A stretch of 64,000 bases of DNA from Spirillospora albida (GCF_000718255.1 NZ_JOFJ01000014.1:248001-312000); one strand, 5' to 3'. Numbered from the stretch's first letter, positions 1 through 22,200 are shown. The notes: generated from the sequence alone by a model not told the origin. Translations and numbers: made by a program.

Positions 1-2716
1 ATGGACGGGGCGACGACGTAGGCGACCAGCCGCTTGACGCCGGGGGCGTCCTCGCGGGCGACGACGGCGACGTTCGCGACGCCCGGGTGCGCCGCGATGG
101 CCGCCTCGATCTCGCCCAGCTCGATCCGGAACCCCCGCACCTTGACCTGGAAGTCGGCGCGGTCGACGTATTCGAGGACGCCGTCCGGGCGGTGCCGGAC
201 GAGGTCGCCCGTCCGGTACATGCGGGATCCGGGCGGGCCGAACGGGTCGGGGACGTACCGTTCGGCGGTGAGGGACGGGCGCCGCAGGTAGCCGCGGCCG
301 AGCCCGGCGCCCGCGAGGTACGCCTCGCCGACGACTCCCGGCGGGACGGGCTTCAGCCCCGGGTCGAGGACGTACACCCGCCGGTCGTCGATGGGCGGGC
401 CGAGCAGGGCGGACGTCTCGGCGGGGTCGCCGAGCGGCGCCCGCTGGCTCCCGATCGTCGTGTACGTGGTGGCCTCGGTCGGGCCGTAGACGTTGCCGAC
501 CTCGGTGTCCGGGCAGGCCGCGAGGACCTTCCGGATCGCGGACGGCGACCCGGCCTCACCGCCCGTCAGGACCTCGCGGAGCCCCGCGAACGCCTGCGGG
601 CGCTCGTCCGCGACGAGGTTGAACAGCGTGGTGGTGAGGAACAGGCCGGTGAGGTCCTCGGCCGTGACGAGCGACTCGATGGCCTCGCCGCTCAGGTGGC
701 CGGGCGGCGCGACGACGGCGGTGCCGCCGTGCAGCAGCGGCGTCCAGATCTCGTAGACGTGCGCGTCGAACGCGTGCGGCGAGTGGACGAGGACGCGGTC
801 GTGGGCGCCGCCGCGCAGCCGCCCGTCGGTGGCGAGGCTCAGCGCGTCCCGGTGCCGGAGCATGACGCCCTTCGGCACGCCCGTGGAGCCGGACGTGAAC
901 AGCACGCAGGCAAGCCGCTCGGGATGCTCGGGAACGCCCGGATCCGTGGCGGGACCGGCGGCGATCTCCGGGTCGGCGTCCACGTTCAGGACGGTGGCCG
1001 CCGAGTCGAGGCCGGCGACGCGGTCGAGCGTCGGGCCGTCGACCAGCAGGACGGGCGCGGCGACCTCGGCGACCGCCCACGCCGTCCGCTCCGCCGGGTA
1101 GCCGTGGTGGATCGGCGCGTACGCCCCGCCCGCCTTCAGGATCGCGAGAGACGCGACGATCATTTCGGCGGAGCGCTCCAGCAGCACCGCGACGGGCGTC
1201 TCGCGGCGGACCCCGAGCCCGATCAGGCGGTGGGCGAGGCGGTTCGCGCGCTCGTCCAGCTCCCGGTAGGTGAGGGACTCCCCCGCCGCCCGCACCGCGA
1301 CGGCGTCCGGCGCGGCGGCGACCTGCGCGGCGAACGCGCCGGTGAGGGTGCCGGGCCGGCGGGACGTGACCGGCCCCTGCCAGGCGCGCAGGACGAGGTC
1401 GCGCTCGTCGCCGTCCAGGACGTCGATGCGGCCGAGCGGCAGGTTCGGGTGGTGCGCGATCGCCTCCAGGATCCGGACGAACCGCCGCATCAGCCGCTCC
1501 GCCGCGTCCTGCGTGTAGAGGTCGGTGCGGTAGTCGACGCGGAACGACAGCTCCCGGCCGGGCACGGCGGCGAACGTCAGGGGGTAGTGCGAGGCGTCGT
1601 AGCCGTCGACGCCGTGGAGGGTGAGGCCGCCGAGGTCGGTGCCCGCCGCGTCCGGGTCGAACGGGTAGTTCTCCAGGACGGTCATCGTGTCGAACAGCGT
1701 GCCGGTGCCGGTGAGCCGCTGGATGTCGGCGAGGCCGAGGTGGTGGTGCGGCATCAGCGCGGCCTGCTCGTCCTGCAGCCGGGTGAGGGCGTCCGCGACG
1801 GTGTCGCAGGGCCGGACCCGGACCCGGACCGGCAGCGTGTTGATGAACAGGCCGATCATCTCCTCGACCCCGGCCAGCTCGGGCGGGCGGCCGGACACGG
1901 CGGCGCCGAACACCACGTCGGCGGAGCCGGTGAGGCGGCCGAGCAGCGCGCCCCAGCCGAGCTGGAGGACGGTGTTGAGGGTGACGCCCTGCGCGCGGGC
2001 GCGGGCGCCGAGCGCGGCGGTGAGGTCGGCGTCCAGGCGGGTCCGGACGCGGCCGGGCGGCTCGGCGCCGGGGTCGCCCGCGCCGGGCGCGACGAGGGTC
2101 GGCTCATGGACGCCGTCGAGGGCGCGGCGCCACGCGTCCTCGGCGGCGGCGCGGTCCTGCCCGGCGATCCACGCGAGGTAGTTCTTGTAGGGCGTGACGC
2201 GCGGCATGCCGGTGTCGTCGCCCTTCGCCAGGTACAGGGCGAACAGCTCGGTCTGGAGGACGGGCATGGACCAGCCGTCGAGCAGGATGTGGTGATTGGT
2301 GAACACCATCCGGTGCAGGCCGTCCGCCAGCCTGATCAGCGTGTAGCGGAGCAGCGGCGGCTTCGCCATGTCGAACGGGCGGGCCCGCTCCTCGTCCGCG
2401 ATCCCCTTCGCCTCCGCCTCCCGCCCGGCGTCCGGCAGGTGCGAGAGGTCGACGTCCCGCCACGGGAGCCGGACGTTCCGGTGCACGATCTGGACGGGCG
2501 AGCCCTCCTTGCGCTGCCGGAACCCGGCCCGCAGGTTGGCGTGCCGGCGCAGCAGCGTCGCGGCGGCGGCGCGCAGCGCGTCCACGTCGAGGGGCCCGCG
2601 CAGGTCGAACACGATCTGCGCGGTGTAGACGTCGCCGCCGGAGTCGTACAGCGCGTGGAAGAACAGGCCCTGCTGCAACGGGGACAGCGGCAGGATGTCC
2701 TCAAGCTGCGACGTGC

Positions 2717-2720
<4 letters not shown>
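1..2720 (-). CDS. NRPS gene 3, partial: condensation and adenylation domains, runs off the left edge
   Basis: A peptide-assembly protein that begins with a condensation (C) domain and continues into an adenylation (A) domain cut by the window edge. The start is TTG at 2720: the reading begins LSTSQLEDILPLSPLQQG, a GGGAG ribosome site lies 5 bases upstream, and TTG overlaps the TGA of the upstream NRPS gene as TTGA, so translation should be coupled. The PLSPLQQG opening is the D-L condensation type, which fits the epimerase ending the upstream protein. The HHxxxDG motif is near 2270-2295. The A domain has the TSGSTG motif (about 880-897), a YGPTE motif near 450 and YRTGD near 215. Aligned to the GrsA pocket I read D-A-Y-L-L-G-V-T-Y (A10 lysine outside the window); I cannot assign a substrate. 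It would load residue 7 of the peptide if the proteins act in order. Confidence 0.9.
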
Positions 2721-10288
<7,568 letters not shown>

Positions 10289-10289
<1 letters not shown>

Positions 10290-13200
10290 TATTTGGCCCT
10301 CCACGCGCTCTGCAGCTTGTCGATCTCGCTCTGGTCCAGGTCGACGAGAAGGTCGGACGGGGTGAACCCGCCGCCGGACCCGTCCGCCGCGACATGCGCG
10401 ACCAGGCCGCGCAGCGCCGTGAACCAGCCCTCCGCCAGCTCCCGGACGGCGTCCTCGTCCAGCAGGCCGCCGGGCCACGTCCAGGTGGCGGACAGCTCCG
10501 GCCCGCCCGGCAGATCCCGGGTGATCGCGTTGATCTCCAGGACGTGCGCGACCGGCATCCGCGGGTCCTCCCCGGGGGGCGGCTCCTCCGGAGCGATCGA
10601 CCAGTCGCCGCCCTCGTCGCCGGGCGCGACCCGGCCGAGGTAGTTGAACGCGATCTGCGCGGCCGGGAGGCCGGCCAGCTCCTGCGCCGCGTCCTCGTCC
10701 AGGTGGCGGAGCAGGCCGTAGCCGATGCCCTCGGGGGTGGCGCGCAGCTGCTCCTTCACCTTCTTGACGGCGGTGCCGACGACGGGGCCGCCGTCCCGGA
10801 CCTCGGTCCAGTCGGCGCCGCCCGCGTCGAGGCGCACCGGGTGGATGGTGGTGAACCAGCCGACGGTGCGCGACAGGTCGGCACCGGGGACGGTGTCTTC
10901 GCGGCCGTGGCCCTCGAGGTCGATGAGCACGTCGGTGCCGCGCCCGCCCGCGCCCCGGCGGCGGCGCCACTGCGGGACCGCGAGGGCGAGGCCGGTGAGC
11001 AGGACGTCGTTCGCGCGGCCGTGGAACGCGGCGGGCACGTCGGCGAGCAGCGGCCCGGTGACGTCGGCGGGCAGCGTGACCGTCACCGACCGGGCGCGCT
11101 CCGCGAGGTCCGTGCCCGGGTCGAGGGCGCGGTCGGCGAGCGGCTGCGGCCTGCCGTCGGCGATGTCCAGCCAGTCCTCCAGGACGTCCTCGCCGGGGAC
11201 GGCGGTGGTGAGGCGCTGCGCCCAGCGGCGGAACGAGGTCGGGACGGGCTCGAGGTCTCCCCCGGCCCAGGCCGTGACCAGGTCGGGCAGGACGATCCGC
11301 CACGACACGCCGTCCACGACGAGGTGGTGGAGGACGACCAGCAGGCGGCCCTGCTCGGCGCCCGCGTCGAACCAGACGAGCTGCGCCACCGTCCCCGCTC
11401 GCGGGTCGAGGCGGTCGCGGGCCGCCGTCGCCTGCTCGGTGATCACCGAGGCGAGCTTGTCGGCGTCCAGCCCGGCGACGTCGACGCGGGTGACGAGGTC
11501 GGCGGCGTCGACCGCGCCGGCCGGCCGGACGACGGGCTGCCAGCGATCATCACCGACGTCCAGGCGCAGGCGCAGCATGTCGTGGTGGTCGAGGACGGTC
11601 CGCAGGGCGTCCGCCAGCCGCTCCACGCCCAGGGCGGGCGGGGTGCGGAGCAGCATCGACTGGTGGAAGCCCGCGATACGGGACGCGTCGCCGCCCACCC
11701 GGTCGCGCAGCCACGCCACGATCGGGGTGACCGGCACCGGGCCGATCCCCGCGCCGGGCGCCTCCCGCTCGAGCTGCTCGCCCTCGCCGACCGGCTGTGC
11801 GATCGCGGCCAGCTCCGCCACCGTCTGGTGCTGGAACACCTCGCGCGGCGAGATCACCAGGCCGGACCGGCGGGCGCGCGACACCAGCTGGATAGCGATG
11901 ATCGAGTCGCCGCCGAGGTCGAAGAAACCGTCGTCGACGCCGACCCGCTCCAGGTTGAGGACCTCGGGCGGCGCAGCTCGGCGGAGTCGGTGCCGGAGCC
12001 GACGACGTAGGCGACGAGGCGGTCGTCCCGGACGATCACCGCGGCGTCGGCGACCGCCTCATGGCGCGTCAGGGCCGCCTCGATCTCGCCCAGCTCGATC
12101 CGGAACCCGCGCAGCTGAACCTGCTGGTCGCTGCGGCCCAGGTACTCAAGGCGACCGTCGGTCAGCCAGCGGCCGACGTCGCCGGTCCGATACATGCGGG
12201 TGCCGGGGGCGCCGAACGGGTCGGCGACGAACCGCTCGGCCGACAGCCCGGGACGGTTCAGGTAGCCGCGAGCCAGGCCCGCGCCCGCGACGTAGATCTC
12301 GCCGACGACGCCCGGTGCTACCGGCTGGAGGCGGTCGTCCAGGACGTAGAGGCGCAGGTCTGGGATTCCCGTGCCGACGACGCTGCCGGGAGCGGTCGCG
12401 GCATAGGCACGGTCGAGCGCGATGTAGGAGACGTGAACCGTTGTCTCGGTGATCCCGTACATGTTGACGAGCGTCGGAGCGTTCTCGGCGTGACGGGAGT
12501 ACCAGTCCTCAAGCCGGCCCAGCTCCAGGGCCTCACCACCGAACACGACATAACGCAACGCCAGATCGCGTCCCGGATCGTCCTTGTCGGCCGCCATCAA
12601 CTGATAGAACGCCGACGGCGTCTGGTTCAGGACCGTGACCTTCTCGGCTTCGAGGAGGCTCAAGAACTCTGCGGGGGTGCGCGAGGTCAGGTACGGGACG
12701 ACGACAAGGCGGCCACCGTACAGCAGCGGCCCCCACAGCTCCCACACCGAGAAGTCGAACGCATAGGAGTGGAACAGCGTCCACACGTCGTCCGGGCCGA
12801 AACCGAACCACTCCTCCGTCGAGCGGAGCAGCCGCACCACGTTCTGATGCGGGACCACCACACCCTTGGGACGACCCGTCGAACCGGAGGTATAGATCAC
12901 GTACGCCGGGTTGTCCGGCGAGATCTCCACATCCAGGTTCGTATCGTCGTAGCCGTCGGCGTCGATGTCCTCCGGACCCAGCGTCAGGATGGGCTCGGCG
13001 TCCTCGACCATGTACGCGATCCGGTCCGCCGGGTAGTCGGGGTCGATCGGAACGTACGCCGCGCCCGCCTTCAGGACGGCGATGATCGCCACGACCAGCT
13101 CGGCCGAACGCGGAAGAGCGAGCGCGACGAACTGCTCAGGGCCAACACCACGCTCGACCAGACGACGCGCCAGACGATTCGCCTTGGCGTTCACCTCCGC

Positions 13201-16200
13201 ATACGTCCACGACACACCCTCGAACGACACCGCCACCGCACCCGGGCGCACCGCCGCCTGCGCCTCGAACAGCGCCGGGATCGTGGTGCGGTCGACGGGC
13301 GCGGCCTCGCCCCCGGCCCAGTCGCCGAGGATGACCGTGCGCTCCGCCTCGCCGAGGACGTCGGCCGCGCCGATGGGGGCGTCCGGCTCGGCGAGGAGGG
13401 CGGTGAGGAGGCGCTCGAACCGGGCGACGAGCGTCCGGGCGGTGGACGGGTCGTACAGGTCGAGGGCGTACTCCAGCTCGCCGTCGAGACCGCCGTCCCG
13501 CTCGGTGAGGATCATCAGCAGGTCGAAGCGGGACACGCCGGCGTGCAGCGGCTCCACCTCGGCGCTGAACCCGGGCATCTCCAGCCGCGCCTCGGGGTTG
13601 TTCTGGAACGTCAGGCCGACCTGGAACAGCGGGTGCCGGGCCAGGTGGCGCGGCGGGTTGAGGACCTCGACCAGCCGCTCGAACGGCACGTCCTGGTGCG
13701 CGTACGCGGCGAGGTCGGTCTCCCTGACGCGGGCGACGAGGTCGCGGAAGGCCGGGTCGCCGGACGTGTCGGTCCGGAACACCAGCATGTTGACGAACAT
13801 GCCGACGAGGTCGTCGAGGGCCTCGTCGGTGCGACCCGCGATCGGCGACCCGATCGGCACGTCCGTCCCCGCGCCGAGCCGCGTCAGCAGGGCGGCGAAC
13901 GCGGCCTGCGCGACCATGAACGGGCTCGCGCCGGTCTCGCGGGCGAGGGCGAGCAACGCGTCGTGGACCTCGGGGCCGAGGCGGAAGCGCTCCGTCCCGC
14001 CCCGGTAGGTCGCCTCCGCCGGGCGCGGCCGGTCCGCCGGCAGCCGCAGCTCCTCCGGCAGCCCCGCGAGCGCCTCCCGCCAGTAGGCGATCTGACGGGA
14101 GATCAGGCTGTCCGGGTCGTCCTCCGAACCGAACAGGTCCTGCTGCCAGAGCGTGTAGTCGATGTACTGGACGGGCAGCGGCGCCCACTGCGGCCCGGCC
14201 CCGGCCGCGCGGGCCGCGTAGGCGGTGATGACGTCGCGGGCGAGCGGCGCCATCGACCAGCCGTCGCCGCCGACGTGGTGCATCAGCAGCAGCGCGACGT
14301 GCTCCTCGGGGGCGACCCGGAACAGGTGGGTGCGCAGCGGCGGCTCGGCGGAGATGTCGAAGGCGTACCCGGCGGCCATGGCGAGCCGCGTCGGCAGCTC
14401 CGCCTCGGTCGTCTCGACGACCTCCAGCTCGGGGCGGGCCGCGGCCGGGTCCAGGACGAGCTGGCGGGGCGTCCCGTCGTGGTCGGGCAGGACCGTGCGG
14501 AGCGTCTCGTGCCGCGCGACGACGTCGCCGATCGCGGCGCGCAGCGCGTCCTCGTCGAGGGCGCCGCGGATCCGCAGCGCGGTCGGCATGTTGTAGGTCG
14601 CGGACGGCCCCTCGAATCGGCCGAGGAACCACAGCCGCTGCTGCGCGTACGACGGCGGTACGACGGCGGGCCGCTCGCGCGGCTCCAGCGCCGGGCGGGC
14701 CGCGCCCTCCTGCGCGCCGAGGAGCGCGGCGAGCCCGGCGACGGTCGGGGCCTCGAACAGGGCGCGGACGGGCAGCTCCACGTCCAGGGCGCGGCGGACG
14801 CGGCTGACGACCCGCATCGCGATGAGCGAGTTGCCGCCGAGCGCGAAGAAGTCGTCGTCGGCGCCGACGCGCGACACGCCGAGCAGGTCGGCGAAGACGG
14901 CGGCGACGGCCTCCTCGCAGGGGCCGGACGGCGCCCGGTACGCGGTCGCCGGGGCGATCGCCAGATCGGGCTTCGGCAGCGCCCTGGTGTCGACCTTGCC
15001 GTTCGGGGTGAGCGGCATCTCGTCCAGGACGACGACGGCGGCGGGCACCATCGACTCGGGCAGGTTCGCCCGGACGTGCGCCCGCAGCTCCTCCGGGTCG
15101 ACGGCCCGGCCGGGCGCGGCGACGACGTAGGCGACGAGCCGCTTGACCGCCGGTTCCGCCACCGGGGCGGCGGACGGGCGCAGTCCCTCGGCGCCCGGCA
15201 GGTCGAGCCCGCCGACCGTGACGGCCGCGCCGGACGCGACGGCGGCTTCGAGCGTGCGCCGGAACCACCCGGCGAGCTTCGCCGCGGTGGCCGGGTCGAA
15301 CAGGTCGAGCGCGAACTCCAGGGTGCCGGCGAGGGCGCCGGTCCCGTCGCGGGCCTCCTCCAGCATGAACTCGAGGTCGAACTTCGACACCCCGGCGTCC
15401 ACCGGCTCGACGGCGACGTTCAGGCCGGGCAGCTCGACGCTCGCCTCGGGGTTGTTCTGCAAGGTCAGCATGACCTGGAACAGCGGATGCCGGGACAGCG
15501 ACCGCACCGGGTTCAGGACCTCGACGAGCCGCTCGAACGGCACGTCCTGGTGGGCGTAGGCGGCGAGGTCGGTCTCCCGGACGCGGGCCAGCAGCTCCGC
15601 GAACGAGGGGTCGCCGGAGGTGTCGGTCCGCAGCACGAGCGTGTTGACGAACACGCCCACGAGGTCGTCGAGGGCCTCGTCGGTGCGGCCCGCGATCGGC
15701 GACCCGATCGGCACGTCCGTCCCGGCGCCGAGGCGGGTGAGCAGCGCGGCGAGCGCCGCCTGCAGCACCATGAACAGGCTGACCTGGTGGTCGCGGGCGA
15801 GGTCGCGCAGCGCCTCCGCGAGGTCCGCCGGGACCTCGAACGCGACCTGGGCGCCCCGGTAGGACGCCCGCTCGGGACGCGGCCGGTCGGTGGGCAGCGC
15901 GATCGCGTCGGGCAGCCCGGCGAGGGCGTCCCGCCAGTACGCGATCTGGCGGGCGGCGAGGCTCGTCCCGTCCGCCTCGGAGCCGAGGAGGCCGCGCTGC
16001 CAGAGCGCGTAGTCGGCGTACTGGACGGTCAGCGGCTCCCAGTCGGGGGCGCCGCCGTCGCGCCGCGCGAGGTAGGCGGTGATGACGTCGCGGGCGAGCG
16101 GCGCCATCGACCAGCCGTCGCCGGCGATGTGGTGCAGGACGAGGAGCAGCAGGTGCTCGTCCTCGCCCAGCCGGTACAGGTGCGCGCGGACGGGCGGCTC

Positions 16201-19200
16201 GGCGGCGAGGTCGAAGCCGCGCGTCGCGTCCGCGAACAGGGCCTCGCGCAGGTCGCCGGCGACCTCGCCGATCGTGAACGGCGGCTCGGCGTCCGCCGCG
16301 TCCAGGACGATCTGGTGCGGTTCGCCGTCGGCGTCGCCGAACAGCGTCCGCAGCGACTCGTGGCGGGCGACGACGTCGCGGAGCGCGGCGCGCATCGCGT
16401 CGTAGTCGAGGGCGCCGGTGAGCCGCAGCGGGATCGGCATGTTGTAGGTCGCCGTCGCGCCTTCGAGGCGGTTCAGGAACCACAGCCGCTCCTGCGCGTA
16501 CGACACCGGCAGCGGCTCCGGGCGCGGCGCGGGCCGCAGCGCGGGCCGCGCCGCCTCCGCCGAGGCGGCGATGTGCGCGGCGAGCCCGGCGACGGTCGGG
16601 GCCTCGAACAGCGCCCGGACGGGCAGTTCCACGCCCAGCGCGGCGCGGGCGCGCGCCACGACCCGGGTGCCCTTCAGCGAGTCGCCGCCGAGGTCGAAGA
16701 AGCCGTCGTCGATCCCGACGCGGGGCAGGCCGAGGACGTCCGCGACGATGCCGCAGAGGATCTCCTCACGGGCGTCGCGGGGGCCGCGCGCGGTGAGGGC
16801 GGCGGCGAAGTCCGGCTCGGGCAGCGCGGACCGGTCCAGCTTGCCGTTCGGGTTCAGCGGGAACGCGTCCAGCACGACGATCGCGGACGGCACCATGTAG
16901 TCCGGCAGCGACGTCGCGACGAACGCGCGCAGCGCGGCGGCGTCCACCGGACCGCCGACGACGTAGCCGACCAGGGCGGTGTCGCCCGCCGCGTCCCTGC
17001 GCGCCACGACGACGCTCTGCGAGACGTCCGGGTGCGCGGCGAGCGCGGTCTCGATCTCGCCGAGCTCGATCCGGAAGCCGCGCACCTTGACCTGGTGGTC
17101 GAGGCGGCCGAGGTACTCGATGTGCCCGGCCCGGTTCCAGCGGACGAGGTCGCCCGTCCGGTACATGCGCTCGCCGGGCCCGCCGAACGGGCACGCGACG
17201 AACCGGTCGGCCGACAGCGACGGGCGGCGCAGGTAGCCGCGCGCGAGCCCGTCGCCCGCCACGTACAGCTCGCCCGGAACCCCGACCGGGACCGGCTGCA
17301 GCCTCTCGTCCAGCACGTACGCGCGGGTGTTGGCCATCGGGCGGCCGATCGGCGCGAACCCGTCGGTGTTGCCGTCGTCGTACCAGCCCGTCACGAAGAC
17401 CGTGGCCTCGGTCGGGCCGTAGATGTTGGAGATCCGCGCGTCCGGCAGCAGCGCGCGGGCGTCCCGGACGAGCTGCGGCGGCAGCGCCTCGCCGCCGAAC
17501 GCGACGTCCCGCGCGTCCAGCCGGAGGCCCCCGCGCTGCAGCAGCACCGCGAACGCCGACGGGACGCCGCTGATCAGCGAGCCCTGCCAGCCGCCGCGCT
17601 CGGCGACCTCCAGCAGGTCCCGGACGACCTCGATCTCGCCGCCGACCGTCAGCGGCACCAGCCACTCGAACACCGACACGTCGAAGTTCAGCGACGTGGA
17701 GAACAGGACGCGGGTCATCCGCTCCAGGCCGTAGCTCGCCATCGCCTCGGCGCAGAAGTCGACCACGTTCGCGTGCGAGATGACGACGCCCTTGGGGCGG
17801 CCCGTCGACCCCGACGTGTAGATCACGTACGCCGGGTTCGCGGGCCGCAGCGGGCGGACGCGGTCGGCGTCGGTGAGGTTCCCGTCCGGCGCGCCGTCCA
17901 GGGAGAGGGCGTCCAGCTCGACGCGGGGCGTGCCGCCGGGCAGGTCGGCGCCGCTCGTGGTGATGACGCAGGCGGGGGCCGCGTCGTCCAGCATGTAGGC
18001 GATGCGGTCGGCCGGGTAGGCGAGGTCGATCGGCTGGTACGCCGCGCCCGCCTTCAGCACGGCCAGCGCCGCGACGATCAGGTTCCCGTCGCGCGGGAGG
18101 GCCAGCGCGACGAAGTCCTCGGCGCCGACGCCGCGCGCGACGAGGTGCCGGGCGAGCCGGTTCGCGCGCGCGTTCAGCGCCGCGTAGGTGAGCTCGGCCT
18201 CGCCCGCGATGACGGCGGTCGCGTCGGGCGTCCGGGCCGCCTGGACCTCGAACAGGTCCGGGACGGTCGCGGACGGCGTGGGCAGCGCCGTCGCGTTCCA
18301 CTCCTCCAGCAGGAGGGCGCGCTCCGCGCCGTCGAGCAGGTCGACCGTGCCGATGGGCCGGTTCGGGTCGTCGGCGACCTGCGTCAGGAACCGCTCCAGC
18401 CGCGCCGACATCGCCGCGGCGGTCTCCGCGTCGAACAGGTCGAGCGCGTACTCCAGCTTGCAGGCGATCCCGGCCGGGCCGCCGCCGGCGTCCCGGCGCT
18501 CGTCCACGAGCAGCGCCAGGTCGAAGCGGGACGTGCCCGGGTCGACCGGCTCCACCGCCACCGTCAGGCCGGGCAGCTCCACGCGCGCCGACGGGTCGTT
18601 CTGCACGGAGATCATCACCTGGAACAGCGGGTGCCGCGCCATCGACCGCTGCGGGTTCAGGACCTCGACCAGCCGCTCGAACGGGACGTCCTGGTTCGCG
18701 AACGCCGCGAGGTCGGTGCGGCGCACGCGGGCCAGCAGCTCCGCGAACGCCGGGTCGCCGGAGGTGTCGGTGCGGAGCACCAGCGTGTTGACGAACACGC
18801 CGACGAGGTCGTTCACCGCCTCGTCCGCGCGGCCCGCGACCGGGGACCCGATCGGGATGTCGGTGCCCGCGCCGAGCCGCGTGAACAGCCCGGCCAGCGC
18901 GGCCTGCAGCACCATGAACAGGCTGGCGTCGTGGCGGCGGGCCAGCGCGGTCAGCGCGGCGTGCAGCTCCGGCGACAGGGTGAAGGAGTGCTGCGCGCCC
19001 CGGTACGTCGCGCGGGCGGGCCGGGGCCGGTCGGCGGGCAGCCCCAGCTCCTCCGGCAGCCCCGCGAGCGCGTCGCGCCAGTACGCGATCTGCCGGGCGA
19101 GGACGCTGCCCGGGTCGTCCTCGTCGCCGAGGACGTCCCGCTGCCAGATCGCGTAGTCGGCGTACTGGACGGGCAGCGGCGCCCACTCCGGCGCGCGGCC

Positions 19201-22200
19201 CTCGGCGCGGGCGGCGTAGGCGGTGATGAGGTCGGTCGCGAGCGGCTCCATCGACCAGCCGTCGCCGGCGATGTGGTGCAGGACGAGGAGCAGGAGGTGG
19301 TCGTCCTCCGCGACGCGGAAGACGTGCGCGCGGACCGGCAGGTCGGTGGCGAGGTCGAAGCCGCGGGTCGCCGCCTCGAACACGGCCTCGTGCAGGCGGT
19401 CCGGGCCGCGGTCGGACACCTCGGGTTCGGCGGCGGCCTCGTCCGGCGCCAGGATCCGCTGGTACGGCTCGCCCTCGATCTCGGTGAACACCGTCCGGAG
19501 CGACTCGTGGCGGGCGAGCATGTCGCGCATCGCGGCGCGGACGGCGTCCAGGTCGAGCTTCCCGGTCAGCCGCAGCGGGATCGGGATGTGGTAGGTCGCG
19601 GAGGGGCCCTCGAGGTCCTGGATGAACCAGAGGCGCCGCTGCGCGTACGAGACCGGGACCGGGTCGGGACGCTCGGCCGGGACGAGCGGGGGCGGCGCGT
19701 CCCGCCCGGCGCTCTCCTCGATGAGGCCGGCGAGGGCGGCCACGGTCGGCGCCTCGAACAGGGCGCGGACGGAGAGGTCCACGCCGAGCGCGGCGCGCGC
19801 CCGGGACACGACGCGGGTCGCCTTCAGCGAGTCGCCGCCGAGGTCGAAGAAGCCGTCGTCGACGCCGACCCGCTCCACGCCGAGCACCTCGGCGAACACC
19901 GCGCAGAGCAGCTCCTCGCGGGCGTCGCGGGGCGCTCGGCTCTCCGCCGACGCGGCGAAGTCGGGGGCGGGCAGCGCGGCCCGGTCCAGCTTGCCGTTCG
20001 GGTTCAGCGGCATCGCGTCCAGCACGACGACCGCGACCGGGACCATGTACTCGGGCAGGGACGCGCCGGCGAACCGCTTCAGCTCGGCCGGGTCGACGCC
20101 CTCCCCCACGGCGTAGCCGACCAGGACGGTGTCGCCGGCCGCGTCGCGGCGGGCCACCACGACGCTCTGCGACACGGCCGGGTGCGCGTCCAGGACGGTC
20201 TCGATCTCGCCGAGCTCGATCCGGAAGCCGCGCACCTTGACCTGGTGGTCGAGGCGGCCGAGGTACTCGATCCGCCCCTCGGGGCTCCAGCGGACGAGGT
20301 CGCCCGTCCGGTACATGCGCTCGCCCGGCGCCCCGAACGGGCACGCCGTGAACCGGTCGGCGGACAGGCCCGGCCGGTTCAGGTAGCCGCGCGCCAGGCC
20401 GCTCCCCGCGAGGTACAGCTCGCCCGGGACGCCCGGCGGGACGGGCTTGAGCGCCGCGTCCAGCACGTACGCGCGGGTGTTGGCGATGGGGCCGCCGATG
20501 GGCGCGTGCCCCGCCGCGTTCCCGTCGTCGTACCAGGCGGTGGCGTAGACGGTGGCCTCGGTGGGGCCGTAGATGTTGGAGATCCGGGCGTCCGGCAGCA
20601 GGGCGCGCAGGTCCCGGACGAGCTGCGCGGGCAGCGCCTCGCCCGCGAGGACGACGTCGCCCGCCGCGAGGTCGAGCCGGCCGGTCGCCAGCAGCGCCGC
20701 CATCGCCGACGGGACGCCGCTGATCAGCGAGCCCCGCCGGCCTCCGCGCTCCGCGACGTCCAGGAGGTCCCGGACGACCTCGACGCGTCCGCCGAGGGTG
20801 AGGGGGGTCAGCCACTCGAACACCGACACGTCGAAGTTCAGCGACGTGGAGAACAGGACGTCGGCGAGGCGCTCGGGGCCGAAGTCCTCGCGCGCCCACG
20901 CGCACAGGTCGACCGCGTTCGCGTGCGAGACGACGACGCCCTTGGGGCGGCCCGTCGAACCCGACGTGTAGATGACGTACGCCGCGTTCCCCGGGGTGAG
21001 GGGGCGGACGCGCTCGGCGTCGGTGACGTCACCGCCGGGCAGGCCGTCCAGGACGAGGGCGTCGAGCTCGATCCGGGGGACATCGCCGGGGAGGCCGGAC
21101 CCGGTGGTCGTGATGACGCAGGCGGGCTTCGCGTCCTCCAGCATGAACGCGATGCGGTCGGCCGGGTAGGCGAGGTCGATCGGCTGGTACGCCGCGCCCG
21201 CCTTCAGCACGGCCAGCGCCGCGACGATCAGGTTCTCGTCGCGCGGGAGGGCCAGCGCGACGAAGTCCTCGGCGCCGACGCCCCGTGCGATGAGGTGCCG
21301 GGCGAGCCGGTTCGCGCGCGCGTTCAGCTCGCGGTAGGCCAGCACGGCGTCCCCGTGCGCGACGGCGGGCGCGTCGGGCGTGCGGGCGGCCTGCGCCTCG
21401 ACCAGCTCCGGGACGACGGCGGGCGCGACCGGGCGCGCCGTGTCGTTCCACGCGTCCAGGACGAGGGCGCGCTCCGCGTCGTCCAGCAGGTCGACCTCGC
21501 GGAGCGGCGTCGCCGGGTCCACCTCGCCCAGCGCGCGCAGGAACCGGATGTACCGCTCCTGGTGCGCGGCTACCTCCGCCTCGCCGTACAGGTCGGGGTG
21601 CGCGTCGAAGTCGACGCGCATGCCGGTGCCGTCGAAGTTGTCGTAGATGTTGATCGACAGGTCGTCGATCGGACCGGTCGTGATCGCGTGCATCCGCGCC
21701 GGCAGCCCCGCGAAGTCGAGCCGGTAGTCGAACGCCATGATGTTGATGACCGGCCCGTGCAGCCGGCGGCGCTCGCCCAGCAGCTTCAGGTCCCGCAGCA
21801 GGTCCTCGCGGCGGTACCGCTGGTGCCGCAGCGCCCGCGCGCTGGCCCGGGTCACCGTGCGGACCAGCTCCTCCACCGTCATGTCCGGGCCGACCCGGAC
21901 GCGCAGCGGCAGGACCGTCGCCAGCATCGCCGGGGTCTCCCGCGCGATCTCCGACGTGCGGCCGGACACGGCGAGGCCGAGGATGACGTCCTCGGTGCCC
22001 GTCATCCGCGCCACGTAGGCGGCCGTCGCGGCGATCGCGAGGCCCTGCGTGGCGGTGCGCAGCCGGCGGGCGCCGGCCGCGAGCGCGGCGGTCCCGTCCG
22101 GCGGGATGACGGTGATGCGGGTCAGGTAGTCGGCGGTCGGCTCCGCCATCTCGTCCGACAGGCTGACCGCGACGGGCCGGTCGGCGAACCGCTCCGTCCA

